From NCBI GenBank assembly GCA_016169945.1, contig JADLSH010000387.1, positions 2,604,001 to 2,668,000 on the forward strand: 64,000 bases of DNA, in the 5' to 3' direction. This DNA comes from Trachythela sp. YZ-2020 (taxonomy: Eukaryota > Cnidaria > Anthozoa > Malacalcyonacea > Clavulariidae). Within the stretch, counting starts at the first letter, position 1. The number at the start of each line of letters is the position of its first letter. The notes beneath the pieces were generated by a model. The model did not search any database. It was given only the letters and a program-made list of their open reading frames with translations, and had not been told where the DNA came from. A program made the translations under genes and the position numbers. Below, piece by piece: positions 22,201 through 37,200 of this stretch.

Positions 22201-25200
22201 TGATCGGTTATGGGGAAAACAGGGCCAAGGTCTTTTTGACAATGCGCCTTTTCGTAATATTGAGTTGTTTTTCAAATATGTCACTAGTAGTTGAGATTTA
22301 CGATTAGGCATATCAAAGTTAATATACAGAACCTATATATACAGAACTTACGGTTACAGCTCAGCAACTGGCCTCTGTATAGCTCATTTGGTTAGAGCGC
22401 TGCACCGGAATCGCAGGGCCGTGGGTTCAATTCCTGCCAGAGGACCTAGTGTTGCATTTCCCGCAACCGTTCCTGGTTAGGTCTTAAATTGTGTATATAT
22501 CTACTCACTTGGATTATCCAACAAACCCAGTATATCAAAGTTAGTATTCAACAACACATTATTACAGTTCAAAAGGCAATAATTTTGACACTGCCAAAAC
22601 AAAAAATACGTTGTCTCGAACATAATTTTAGCTCGAATCCCATAGCGACGATGATCAAATCACGGCCGGCACAACAAACTTTTCGTTGCAGAATTAATAT
22701 GAAATGGTTTTACATAATATCTCTGAGGATAGTTATAACAACTGTATAGAAATGCTTGTTTGATTATTTTCTATAACCGCATATTTTGTCTTCTGTGCAA
22801 AGCCAAATATATACTTTGTAATGCAATAGGATTATCTGTGCTTCTCTAATAATTTTTATAAGAAAGTAAAATGTTAAAATGTTACGTTTACTTACCGTAA
22901 CACAAATCAATGGGTACCCCTGTATAGGTTCTGATTTTGCTTTGCTTATATCATCATAATCCTTTAATGAGACAACTGTTGGAATGAGTGGAAACGTTAC
23001 ACCTGTTCTGTACAAGTTTTCTTGAATATACACGATCACTTTATCACTTTCAATCAAAGCCACGCGGTTGCGATCTTTGGTTATATGTACTGTAAATGCT
23101 TCTCTCATTTCACGTTCGTCATCGTACAGAATCTTTATCTGTACTTCAAGTCGCGTTACATTTCGACCGAACGTTAAAACCTTGAAGGAAATATGAAGAT
23201 GTGATGAAAAAAGGAACAAAGATTAAGTACTATTTCAAAACCGAGTTAAAGCGTTTGTTGTAAATAAGTCCGTAAGGGTGGAGCATTTTTATCATCTGAC
23301 TTATTTATTTATACGAGAAAGAGAGTTCCAAACCTAAAAAGTGATAGCGCCTGGCATTAAACAGAATAAAACCAACTGATTAGGGCTTTAAATTATTCTC
23401 CTGACACAACCTTAAAGCGCCCCAATGGTATAATATATTCAAAATATTTCACTCACTCTACTTAAGGGTGCAAAATCCATATCGGCTTTAGCAGAGCCAT
23501 CTTTTGTGTATAAGCGGACTTGCGAGGCTCTCGACGTATCACCATTTCGTAACACGACTAATCTCACATAACTATCTTCATCTTTGTCAGTTGGTTCATT
23601 AACGAAGTGTCGTTTCTGCTTGAATCCAATCCCAGATCCTGGATAAAATCAAGTATATAAATTCTTTGTGAATATTTTATGTCTTTAGAAATTTATCTTC
23701 TTACACAACAGGGCTCTGTGTACGAAATTGCGTTGAAAGTTGACGGGAAAATTGCAATCATTGGTACATGTAAAACAGTCTATGATCAAGCGGTTCTTTT
23801 TAGGAGGGGGCGGGGGGGGGGGGGGGGGGAGAATAGCACAAGATGAAAATAATACTTTTTCAACATACGGTCATTATTGTCGACAATTCTGATGGTAGTC
23901 TGGGATCTCTTGCCAATCAAGCTTTTACCCACACCATGTTGAAGTTGAGGTTGTCCAAGCACCAAGCGGAACTCTTCATTTCCTTCATAAAATGAATCAT
24001 CAATAATAGCAACCCGGCATTCCTGGGTTTTCTCATCAGCTTCGAAATTCACAACATCATCGTCACTGTTTGATCTTTCGTAATAATCAACACCCGCCAT
24101 TGCCGTCATTTGCCGTGTATAACATCGTACAGCTGACGGCTGACTTAAATCACCGCTGCGTACAAGTATTGCAGACAGCATGCCGTCTTCTTCATTGATG
24201 GTATAGAACGAATCTTTGAACTGAATTCTGGGTACTGAGAAAATACATGGTTTTAGAATGAGTTCGTATTTTTGCAGTGTATGCAAGCATATACGTTTGG
24301 CTTGGTTAACAGAGGCATGGTACTGTATGCACGCTCCTTGACAAGCATTTAGAATGTTCAAAATAGGCAATGGATCGCTGGAATAGAATGAACATAGGTT
24401 CTTACATGATTGCGAGTGAAATCTGCAAAAAAGGATACACGAGTGGGTTTTGCAAAGGGTATCAAAAGAGCAATCTGAGGTCTTGGAAAACTAACAAGTG
24501 CGTGATTTTTTCAAATTGCTCAACAATTCATATTATAACCATTAATAATACTCTGATTCATGAATAAGAAGAACATTAACTATAAAAATAACGAACGCTT
24601 TTTGTTTTATAAAAATGACTTTTGCATAAATTCAAAATTCGCAACTTATTGCTCTTTTGGGACGGAATAACATCTTTTTCCATCGTATTGCAATATAATT
24701 GCATAGCTACCAGCCAATCAAAATTGAGAAATGTTTCATGTATATACAATTAATGAACTAATTGTCCTCCTAATCATATTTCAGTAACTTTAACATGCAA
24801 ACAATGTATTTAGTCACAAACAGATTTATATACTTACAATCAGAATGAGTATCATTGATGACAACCAAAGATTTCTCGGGCATAGCAACACGGGCGTTGA
24901 TTGGCAGAGCTAAAGCTAACTCGAAGTACTCAGGACCTTCACGTACTGGCTGGCCAAGGTCGTCCAATATGACGATATTTACAGTCTGTGTACGTACAGC
25001 AGGGGCGAAATATAGAGTCTTTGATACAGGAATGTAGTCCATGTTGGCTGAAATGAAATTAACGGTATTAAACATCTTTAATATCGACTTCACTGCTGTG
25101 AAAGGTTTACAGTGCCAAAAAGATAAACACTTTTGCCAAAACTAATATTCTGTAATATTCTTTGACAGACAAAACAGAATCATGAAAGCTGTGTTTTCAT

Positions 25201-28200
25201 GTCATACTCTTCCTTTTCATTTTATCTTTGCATTTAATTACTTCATTTCAATTTCATTCTATTCTATTACATAGTACTGTATATTCCTTTCCATTCTACT
25301 TGGTTCCATTTTATTCCATTACCCTATTCCATTCTATTCTTCTTCATTCCACTACATGGAATCTTATTGACTGTCATGAAAGGTTCACTGTCCCAAAAAG
25401 ATAAAACTTTGCCAAAACTAATATTCTGTGACAGACGAAACAGACTCATGAAAGCTAACGTTTCCAGCTCCCCCATTCTATTTTGTCTTTGCATTTAATT
25501 ACTTCATCTCATTCTATTCTATTACATTACTGCATATTCCTTTCCATTCTATTTGGTTCCATATTACTCTTTACCCCCATTCTATTCTATTCCACTACAT
25601 TTATCATGTTTTTGAACATGGATACAAAAAGGGAACCGAACAACTAAGCACAATATAGTTAAGTTTAGTTAAAACTATAGTAGCGCTTCTTGATCGATCT
25701 GTTTTAATGCGCCTCTTGATCGATCTGTTTATAGTAGCGCCTCTTGATCGATCTGTTTTAATCCGTTAGTGCACTGTGTCATTGCTATTAGGAATGGACT
25801 TACCAATCACAATACTTTTATAAAAATGTAATAGTATACAGATATTTAGGATATGCTAACTTTTTCCTAATCCTTTTGTACAATTTCATAACATGCAGAA
25901 CATGTACTGTACAGCTTAAAAATACATCTAGTCTAATATATTGGTCTATTCAAACATATATTTTCATAATGACATTCAGAACTCCACTATCTGAATATCA
26001 TGCACAAATTTTCACAAACTAAATTTAAATTTAAATGAAGACATCGACCACAAAGTGTTACTGTGCAAGCTAAACTATTTAAACTTGTATCTTGTACCTT
26101 TTGCAGACACTGGATTTGTCTTCTTTGACCTGACAACAACCGAGGAAGGTTTAGACAAATCACTGCCAGCTCTTTTCACAGTAACTTGACAAATATCAGC
26201 ATTTTCATCGACCAAGTATCTCGTCCTATCGAAATACATTTGAGGTTCTGAAGAAGAAAAAAATTATAGGTAAACATGAGTGATAAAAACTACATAATTT
26301 TCGCGGCTTGGACCATCCATCAGTGTTTGAAAAGGTAAACTACAAATAAGCATACAAAACAGGACAAAAAATACGAATTCATTCTCAGCAAAGAGAAAAC
26401 AAAATGAATGGCCCATAAAGTAAGTATTGAAAAGCTATATGTTATACATGCGTATATGCGAATAGTATATTAAATATATGCAATAATATATTAAATTTCG
26501 CACACATAGGGAGTGGTTGCTCAGTTCGCCCGAGCCAGAGGGTCATGATAAAAGTGTTCAACAACTATGGGTTTGTTCTTGGTGAGTGAGAGAAACCGGA
26601 GAACCCAGAGAAAAACCTTCGAAGAGCAGGAGAGAAACAATCACAACTGTACTAACATGAGTTTTCCATGAACATCAAGTCTGTGCAGGGCAGTCACTCA
26701 TCCTAAGTAAGCTAACCAAGCTAACCACATCTGTCACCCGTGCCAATGCCACCACCCCCCCCCCCCCTTCCACCCCCACCCAAGGAAACGGCCGTTGTAA
26801 TACTAGTCAAACCTGAACCTCTCTGAACATTAGGAGAAAGTTATAAAATCATACCTACCATCATTTACGTCAGGTTTAATAATGACGAGAGATTTGTTGA
26901 ACTTGGGGCTGACAACAGTGTCGATACTTGATAAAATATGAACTGAAAACTCCTCATTTTCTTCATACAGTGAATCATCTATCAGCTGCACTGAACAATT
27001 CTTCACTCTTTCACCCTGGGAAAAGTACGAAAGCAGATTGTTTGTTTTTTCATCAGACAGATTGAAAGAGTGTCCCAAGTGAACCTTAGTACAATACGAC
27101 AAAATACAGTAAGAAAATGCAATAACATATATTACTATACAGGGCGCCACTTCACGTCGATTCATTTAAACAAAAACTGAAATTCTGTATAACCTTACTC
27201 AAAATGTCTAGCTCTATCAGTTCTAAACTATTGTTATGAGTAATCTTATTACATGGTCCGTGTAGGTTAACCACAGGATAAAACCGGAGTGGCTGGAGAA
27301 AACCGGCGCTGTTTGAAATCAAAATGGAAACGTTCCTCTCTCAAGAATAAATAAACAAATGCGTGCATATTGCAGGAATCGATCCCCGGTCTATATAAAA
27401 GACACAGGCACTAACGTTCATATGATTTACCTGAAGGAAGAGGAGGTGGTTTGACATACATAATTATACTGCTGACTCTTCCACAGTCCGCTATGCTTGT
27501 GAATGGGGAGAGTATCCCCGTTTGCATGTTAGGTGTTGCGACTGGGGACGAGTCAGATTATATACTGTATATACTTTACCGGCAATCTAGCACCTACATG
27601 CAGCGCAATGAATTATACAGCGGTACACAAATACAGTACAATAATGAACAATACAGTGCTGATGGTAATTAAAAAGACGTATATTTATTTACCTGATGAA
27701 ATACCACAATATTTGCTTTGTCTTTTGACTTGCTTATGAAATCAGAATAGGACTGAATGCCAGAGCCATATGTGCCAGAAGCAGTGCCTGCAAAACACAA
27801 GAGAACATAATCGCAAGAATGTCTTTACCATAGGCTGTGACCGTGTTACAAAATGTACTGTTCAGCAGTGGCGGAAATTTCGGTGTGGTCAGGGCATGAC
27901 GTAATGATTTTTATTTTGATATCTTTTTCCACTCATATTCAAACCTACTGTAGAAGAGTGATAAAAGATGCAAGCCTCGCTTGATTGGCAACTTGCATAC
28001 AAAAAAATAGGAGGTCTATTTAGCGGTTAGTTATGGCCAAGGTCTGTGCACAACATTTAACCTACCTGAGTGAGTAACGCACCAAACTTGACCTCGTTTT
28101 GATGTATCCCCACGACGGTAAAGTCCTACGTTTGCCACTCCAGACGATTCTTCAACAAAGTACGTCAGTTCAGAAACGGAAATAACAGATCCTAGATAAA

Positions 28201-31200
28201 ATTATTAAATGAAAATCTGATGAGAAAATCGATGGTGATAAATATTCATTTCGTTTCCCCATAATTGATAGGAAACATGATAGGAAAAACGTTATGGGAT
28301 CCGTTTAAAGCTATATTCAAAAGGATTATATTGTAGTTCGCGTCGTTAATATTTGAGATAAACAAATATGTACGTTTTATACATGATCTATTAGCCTTTC
28401 TCAGGCCATGTCCGGCATTTTTGGGTGGCAAACTGCGCAGGAACAGTGGACGGTAACCAGCGTAAAGGAGTGAATTTAGTGAAGCAAAAACACACTACTA
28501 TTGTGTGTAAGTACTATTTACTTCAATAAATCACTCTTTCGCTTGTTTCCATCCTCTGTTACTGCGCGGTTTGCCACCCAAAAATGGCGGAGAAGGCCTG
28601 GTCGCATGGTGTGAGAAAGGCTAATTAAGTTCAACCTCGATTAGTAGTACACACGCAAAGATCTCACATCTTGTAACAAGTCTGCCAACAAGCCGTCAAC
28701 AAGTTGTCACCGCACTGCTTGTCCCAAGTTGTCAACAAGTATGGAACAACTTGTTAACAAATTGTAACAAGCTTGATGGCATTATCAGACTTGTTACAAG
28801 GTTGTTCCAACAAGTCCGTTACATGCTTGATATAACAATATTGTTACAACCTTGAGTTGTCAACCTTGTAACATTCTCGTTGTATCATGGCTGTGAAAGA
28901 CCTGTTAGAACAACCTTGTAACAAGTCTGATAATGCCATCAAGCTTGTTACAAGTTGTTAACAGCTTGTTCCAAACTTGTTACAACAACTGGGAACAAGC
29001 AGTGCGAAGACAACTTATTGATAGCTTGTGAACAGATTTGTAACAACTTGTTTGCAGACTTGTTACAATTTGTGCGGTTTTACGCGTGTAGTAGGGTGAC
29101 AGTGAACGGTGACAGTGAACGGCGACAGTTAGCTACTTCACGACGAAAAGCGTTTTTTCTCGAGGACATTTTGTATTTTTAGGTCGCTTTGATAAAAATA
29201 GAGAGAGTGAAAAGATGTAATATTGACAAGAATCTCACTTACTGTCTTCTGGATCTGTTATAGTTATCCTTGCTTCACGACGTCCGCTCATAATGGCCAT
29301 GACAGGTGAATGAATTTGCACAGTGAATTGCTCTGATCCTTCGTACACCTTGTCATCAACAAGGAGAATCACCCAAGTTTTATATCTTTGTCCTGGATTA
29401 AACTGAACTTGCTCAGCAGAATTTGGAACAAAATCTTCATTTATTTTCGCCGATCCATCAAGAGTCCTAATTCCGACAAACGATGACTCGCCCAAAAATC
29501 CATTCCTCGTCAAAGTTATGACAACTGAACGATGTATTTCAGACACTTTGTAGACAGTGCGAACCAGTGATATGCGCGCCCAATGCAGTGAAAATCTTTG
29601 ATTTGGTAGTTCGTTCATACCAGGGTCCATTAACTCAAAGTAAAACCGATCTGAAGTTGCATTCATTTCATTCTTATTTAACATGAAGTATATGAGACCA
29701 TTATCAATATCACTTTGTCGGAACTCCGTGACGCTGTCGTTGCCTTTAGCGATATTTATCAATGTGCCGAAGTTAAGGGGTTCGGAAATTAGGTACGTCA
29801 CTTGGGTATTATTGCTATCTGGATCAAACGCTCTCAAGAGATCACTAGATAGACAGAGCCCCAACCCCCCTCCAGGAATTATCTCAAGAGTCGTTCCACC
29901 ACGATTGATGATCATCTGAGGTGTTTTATTATCGATTGCTTGTATATCAATTTCTATCGTCTGAGGTCTTCTTGTTAAAGTCTTTGAATCTGGGTAAACG
30001 TAATAGTCTAGATGAGTACCATCCGATACAGTGAATGAAAATGAATCATGAGTGGTGTCTGTGCCATCATGTTGATAACTGACGAGATTGTTATCAATAT
30101 CCTCCTGAGTGAACATCATGGTCGGCTTACCAAGTTTCATTATAAATCCATTGACTGGGATTTGAGTTATTGAGAAGACGAGTGTATTTGGCCTATTATC
30201 AGGATCTTCCGCCTTCAGTTCAAACGATGTGATTTCCTTTGTCTCTCCTTCGGAAACAGTCAAACGACCATATTTGACCACAGTGCGTGTATTATCACCG
30301 TCAAGAAGTGAGATATCAAATTTCCTCATTACTTGATGTCGGCCATCACTCACTTCAAACTGAAAACTGTCCACCTTGCTGCCATCCTGGCTTGTGTGAA
30401 CGTACTTCACTTTATGACCAGCTAAGTGAAGTTGACTGAATTTACTGATAGGGACACTTGGTTGCTCGGCCATAGTGATGATACCTTTTGATGGTGGCTT
30501 TGTGATGTAATATTCGAGTTTCTTGTCAGGGCTATCAGGGTCTGTACTTGAAATAATGTCAGTACTCAATGTAACCGATGAACCTTTCTTCAACTTAACA
30601 CCTTGTTAAAAATAAATGAAAATTTCATATTACCATATTGAAGATATGTAGATAACCTCGTTACTTTTGCAAGAAAAATTGGCTGGCGTTTGTATGTGTG
30701 AGAACTACATGAAATAGATTAAGAAATATGCGATATTTCGGGCAAGAGTGCTTTGTCAGGAACCTACTTACTTTCCTCCGACTGTTCGGACAAAAGCCTA
30801 CGTCAAGAAGCTACTGTATTAACTTTCTGACGAAAGGCCTTTGCACGTCGGAGTTTCCTTAAATCATGGACCTATCATGGACTCCCCCGCTTAAAATAAG
30901 AGTGTTTGCCTGATACTTTGTTGGGCTTTGCAGTTGGGTATTGAACACCATGTTGTTTTACAGGTATTCTACCATACGAACAAGCAACCATTTTAAAGTT
31001 ATATGGTAATGACGTAATTCTTAGAAGTGATACTTCTCTCTTGGCTACACGTAACACACGAAACTTATTACACGCACGATAGAAACATGTCTGTGCCTCC
31101 GCCGAAAGAAAAATTATATGATTAAATACGAAGCAGAAAAAAATGAAAAATTTCACACAATACCTTCACTGTGAACGATAGGATAAACTTTATCTTCGGG

Positions 31201-34200
31201 TTTCATATAGATATAGAACACTTGGTTCACCAAAGAATTCTTGCCGTCGGTAACATCAAAGCGAATTTCTTTTCTTGTGCTGGCTACAACTGAGAGATCG
31301 GTATAGAACACCATGCCGTGATCAATATCACTTTGAGTAAACTTCGAACCTCGGCTCAAGTTGTAAGCACGCCCGGTACGTTCATAACGTGTCAGTTGCC
31401 CTAGCGACGGGATACTACGCACGACATAGGTCAAATTTTCATTCGGAGAATCGACATCTTCTGCGCGCAGTGCTCTCGAGGAGATCATACGTGTTTCGCC
31501 AATGTCCGTAAGACCTACGCCAGTGTTCGTAACGAGTCGTGGAGTTTCGTCGTCCATTGGAAGAATGTTGACAATGACGTCTTTTCTCACCTCATGTACT
31601 CCATCCGTGACAGCAAACTGCAAGACATCTTCAGTGGTCTCCGTACCATCGTGATTGTACGTGATAACGTTCTGTTTAATTTTTTTAAATGGGAACATAG
31701 TGATCGACTTGGACGGGGATATTGAACGATCCACGACGACGCCATGTTTTGGTGGTTTTAATAATTTTAGAGTCAAATTATCTTTGGGGATATCCCGATC
31801 ATTGACATCCAACAAAACCGAATCAATGGTCATACTTTTTCCTTCTTCCACTTGAAAATTGGTGAGAAATAGTTCGGGTATTTCATCGTTCCTGCCAATA
31901 ATATTAATGATCATCATATGGCGCCGAGAGTTCTGTAAACCGTCAGAGCAAGACAAAGCGAAGAAGTCGTGTTTTGGTTCGTTTCGAACATGGTTATTTT
32001 GAACATAGTTAATTCTCTGTGACAACAGGTCACGCACGGTAAACAACATTATTGGGATGCCTTCTTGAGACTGTTCCATGCCTTTTGACGGTGCGATATT
32101 CTCCAAGAATCCTTGCAATGGTGAGGCATCTATCCGACATGTGACGTCATCAGGAATGGTATCACCATCGGTGACCATCAGATTACTCGTGGTCACAGTT
32201 ACTTTCTCTCCTTCCCATACTTTAAGTGGGGTCTTAATTTTTATCACCGGTTCTTTGTCGTCAACGGGGGAAATTCGCACGTGAAATGTGAAGCCTAAAA
32301 ACGATTAAAAAATAATAAAATATAATCTCAAGCATATTGGTGAAAATACGTTGATAAATATACTGTTCGGGCATTCAATGTTAAATATTTTCAGTCAGTT
32401 GGAAATTTCGTTTTTTAGTCTGACTAAGCTAAGCAGTTATATATCTAAAAGGAAAGACCCATCAGTGTATTTTCAACATAAAGTTTACTCAATCTCGATT
32501 TCAACCTTCATTGAATTATCAAGTAAACTGTCTGATACTTCCTTAGTGCAAATGCCTGATACTTCCTGGAGAGATTATCAGAAATATATCAGGCATAATT
32601 TGTTCTTAGAACCATTGCTAGTAATATTGCGCTATTCTAGTTTGTTCGACTGGAACGGTGCATCCTGACGCATCGATGATCCGTCCCTACTAAATAAATC
32701 GGACAATTAGTAGCAGTTGATGGTGCTTGTGGATGAAATATTCGAACGAAAATTTATATACATTTTTAGACCTAGCCAGGAGCAGTTGCGAAAAATGCAA
32801 CCATAGGCCCTATGGCAGGAATCGAACCTGCGGCCCTTCGATTCCGGTGCATCGCTCTAACCAACTGAGCTACAGAGTCCAGTTGCTGAGCATTAACCGC
32901 AAGTACGTGTATATATATGGGAAGGATGCCAGTATATCGTATATGGGTAAATACTAAGATTTTTCTCGGCATCCCGTTCGATGGGAATAATAGTTGATGG
33001 TGTTTGTAGATGGAATATTCGAACGAAAATTTATATACATTTTTAGACCTAGCCAGGAGCAGTTATTAGTAGCATATAGAGGATAATACAACGCGCCGAT
33101 CTTACATATTACATATTTCGCGAAGTGAAACAGAATGAGACCATTTAAACCCAGAATAGAACATGATATTATGATAAGTTGCGGGTCTTTAGGATCAAAC
33201 TAGGCCTTCGCTCGAAACGTCGAAGTTCTTGTTGAGTTTTTCAGGTAATTTGATCCTAAAGACCCTTAGCTTATCGTGTATAGACGCTACCTAAACTGGA
33301 AACCATGCGTTCAAGATAATATTACCTATTCTGTGAGATTCGTGTCCTTGGGGATCATCAGACAGCGTTAGATTGAAGAAATCATGCGCCTCCTTGACGC
33401 CAATCTCCTCCACGCCATGTCTATAAACAACCAGATTCTTGAGCACGTCTGACTGAGTAAAATTATTCACCTCAGTGCCATTTACCAACAGTTCACCACT
33501 CGTCGGAAAAGCATTTACCATGAAAACTAATTTTAAGTCATCAGTGTCGGGGTCCGTAGCTTGTAGTTCCTGGCTAGTAATAATAGCCGAGCCTGCTTCT
33601 TCCACGTTGATTGCAGAAACTTTGAGCAGAGATGGGGCCTGATTCTTTGCCCGAGTGTCTGCATTTCTGTCTCTTGGCTCTGAAGCTGAAAAAAAGAAAC
33701 AAAGGAATATTATTTGACAATCTGAGTTCATTCAGATTTTCATTGATCTAGAGCTATGACCTGCATACAGTATTATAGCACAGACGCACGGATGACGCAA
33801 TTTAAGTGACGTAATATCTTTTTGCCAATCACAGCTCTGTCAGAAGTATTACGAACCAATGGCGTGCTTCGTTTTGCATAGATAATATATCGCGTCAAAT
33901 GGCGTGTAAATCTCTTTCCGTCGCGCTTCAGATGAGCTTTTTCAACTTTCTATATTATACAAAAACAAGTGGATAACATTTTCGGTCATTTGTTCAGCAT
34001 TGGATGCACAGTGGACGTCATAATCTGGTAAGAACATCAGTGAACCAAACGCCCCGGTGGATCGTGAGCCATATTTTTGCTCTTGCCACGTTATGACGTC
34101 ATCTGTGTATCTATTGCTGAACGACAATGTTATCTACTTGTTAAATAGATTTTTTCCCAACACACGCATTCCAGGCAAGTATTTAAAGCTCTTCTTCAGT

Positions 34201-37200
34201 CCGAAAAGCTCTTTCCTACTGAAAAGTCAATAGTTCTGTAAAACCCACAGTGTAAATAAACTAGAGAGGGAGTCATGCTTATTTGTGCCTAAAATCAAGG
34301 TAACCGCTGAAATTCGGAATGTGAGCGAGCAGAAAAGGGGAAGGAAGAAGAATAGGGTGAATATTTAAATATTTTGAGAATCATGTTATTTTAATGAATA
34401 ACGTTTCCTGTAAAACTCGATGTGCGATGTTTCTGTAATAAGATTGTATCCAACATTACAGGATCATTCCTGTAAACCAATGTCTACCAGGGGTGAATCC
34501 AATTTCCAAAATTAAGATAATGGATTAAAGACAAGGTGTTATAAAAATACGTATTAAGTACATGGATGCGATATAAGCAATGTAAGTTAATAACGATGTA
34601 TAGTCGCTTAATACCATAGTACAATTATGTTCATGAAGTACTTAGGATATATAATTTCAAAATAATTATTCCATTTCTTCACCTATGCTGGCAACGTGCT
34701 CTTCAGCCTAAACTCTCCCTCTTCAGGCAACGCTGTGGAAACGGCGGAATTACGCAATATTGTGCAGGGAACAAAGGGACATCAAGAGAGACTTTTAAGT
34801 GAGTTTTCACCATAACCTTCACATTCCCATGTTACCAGTCATTTACCCTTCTGTGGTCTGCAAAGGAGGCTATCATAAGCCTCGGTTTCCCGCAATAAAA
34901 CGTCGCATATACGAACGAAGACTTCCCGAAATTAGCCGAAAACGTCCTTATATAAAATCATACGTGTTTCCTGCGTAATTCTACTAGGCCTTGAAGGCCT
35001 GATTCCACGGCGAAATTATTCGCGAAATTATTCGCGGGAAATTGTGTCTGCAGAATACGAATATGCAGAATGCGTCAATTCATTTCGTGCGAAATTTTTC
35101 GCATTTCGCTGAGAAAAAACACTCGTGGAATCAGACCTTAACGCATTTCGCTGAGAAAAAACACTCAGCGAAATGCGAAAAATTTCGCACGAAATGAATT
35201 GACGCATGCGCAGAAAACATAAATCAGGCTTCGCGAGAAAAAATTTCGCTTCGACAGCGAGTAGAAGTTAGTTCTACTCACTGCGAAAGCAAAAAAAGTG
35301 GGGAAAGTGAATAGAATCACTGATGTGCAGCCATCCGTATTCTGCAGACACAATTTCTCGCGAATAATTTCGCGAATAGTATCGCCGTGGAATCAGGCCT
35401 TAAATTGTGTGACTTTTAATAAATGGGATTTCTATTTTTAAGAGGAAAGTAATATATAGTGCCTCGTAATTTCGGTCCATTACTGATATAAGTTATGCAT
35501 GTAATGTAGTTCTCCAAATGACAGCAATTTCTCAGCAATTCAAACTCTTCATACACCTATAAAAAGCTCACTGCATGTAAATCAAGGAAATACTGAAAAC
35601 AAACGAAAGCAAAACTGAAACTGTGCAAAAATTTATCAACTTTTCATGCTCTTTTCAGATAACTTACAAAAATAGACTGTATTGGCTATTTTTAGGCTAT
35701 CATATTCGTGGCATGAAAGTTATGTTATTCTTAATTGGCTATTAACTGTAAATTACACCAACAAGATATCGCACAAAAAGATTCAAATACTTAATTATAA
35801 CTTGTTAACATCGTTTTCCACTACCTTCAAAACTCACAATACCTTTTGTTCTAAGGTAATTATAATCACTGATAACAGACTAGATAGCATCTGAAATTTC
35901 TATGAGTCAAACAATGTATCTTCTTAGATACTGCTAAATATAGCAAAGTATACACTAAAATAGCAGGTTAAGTATCTTTCACCGCTATTTCGATTAATCG
36001 TAAGCTTATACTATATTTAGTATTTAAAAGACAAGCGTTGAGAGGCTATTATTCGGAAGCAGTGGCCTTCAGGGGTAAACAATCATTAGCTTACGAAGTA
36101 AAAAGAGTTCCAGCCAATTTTTAAATGTCTTACATACCGACAACTGCGCAAATTGGTAATTAAAAGAAGGGAGTGGGTGTGTGGTGGTATAAGGGAATGT
36201 GAAAAATTACTGAAACAATTAAACTGATGCAAAATGGCTGTTTATATCCAACTACATCAGAAACAAGTTGATAGAACTATGGCAAAATATACTTCATTTC
36301 AAACTATTCTGTCACCAATTAGCCTCTCTCACGCCATGTGACCATGCATGCATGCATGCAGGCGTTGCCCGCCATTTTGTGTGGCAAATCGCACAGCTGG
36401 CAACAGAGGATGACAAGTGATTTAATGCAGTAAATGGTACTTCTAAACAACACTACTGTGATTTTACTTCACTAAATCCACTCCTTCGCTTGTTGCCATC
36501 TACCTTTTAGATGTTGTTTATCCAAGATTTTGCTCTCAATGCAATTGATGCAATGGCGGCCAATATTGATACAAGTATGATATTAAAATCATGCATTGGA
36601 ACATATTTGGGGTCTACTATCCCAAGCTGCAGCACCGTTTCCCGCGCTTGTAGTAATGGATTCTCTCGGTTACATGTAGACGCCTATAGATTTGAGTGAA
36701 CGTATATATTCTATATACATTTAAAAGAATACCGTAATCTACTGGAGCAGGCTTGTTAAATTAGTCTCTGTCAGTCCAAATAACTCGATTTTGGTTCTTT
36801 ATTTTTCGTTTAGACCCGAAATAATTATAGTTTAATTTTGCTTTTTTTATGTTTGTTTCGCGTTTTAAGACGGATTTGGCCACTTTTTAATCGATATTGG
36901 CTCTCTGGAGAACAGGCTAACCGGTTTCCTTGGCAATGTATATATACTAATATATAGCCTCCTTCTTTGACCAAACAAAACAAAACAGGTCAGTCGTTAA
37001 ATCTTTCGGTACATAAAACCAAATTTGCTGATATTATGAGTTTGTGTAATTAAATCCGGTTTGGCTTACGCTTTGTTTAACCTACACAATAAGCATCAAT
37101 GTCAATTGGAAAAGACTGCTTGACAAACTGGTGTCTGCTTGATTATTAGTTAGCACCAGTAAGACCTCTTAATGAAAGATAATCAAGGTTTTTCAAACAG

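Noticed and set aside
29683..29919. Plus-strand ORFs across FREM2-like exons (also at 31,655, 32,078, 41,465-42,103)
   Set aside because: Antisense shadows of well-supported coding exons.
36343..36360. Short direct repeats (ATGC)n considered as a CRISPR-like or regulatory array
   Set aside because: Simple microsatellite in a eukaryotic intron; no spacer structure anywhere in the window.
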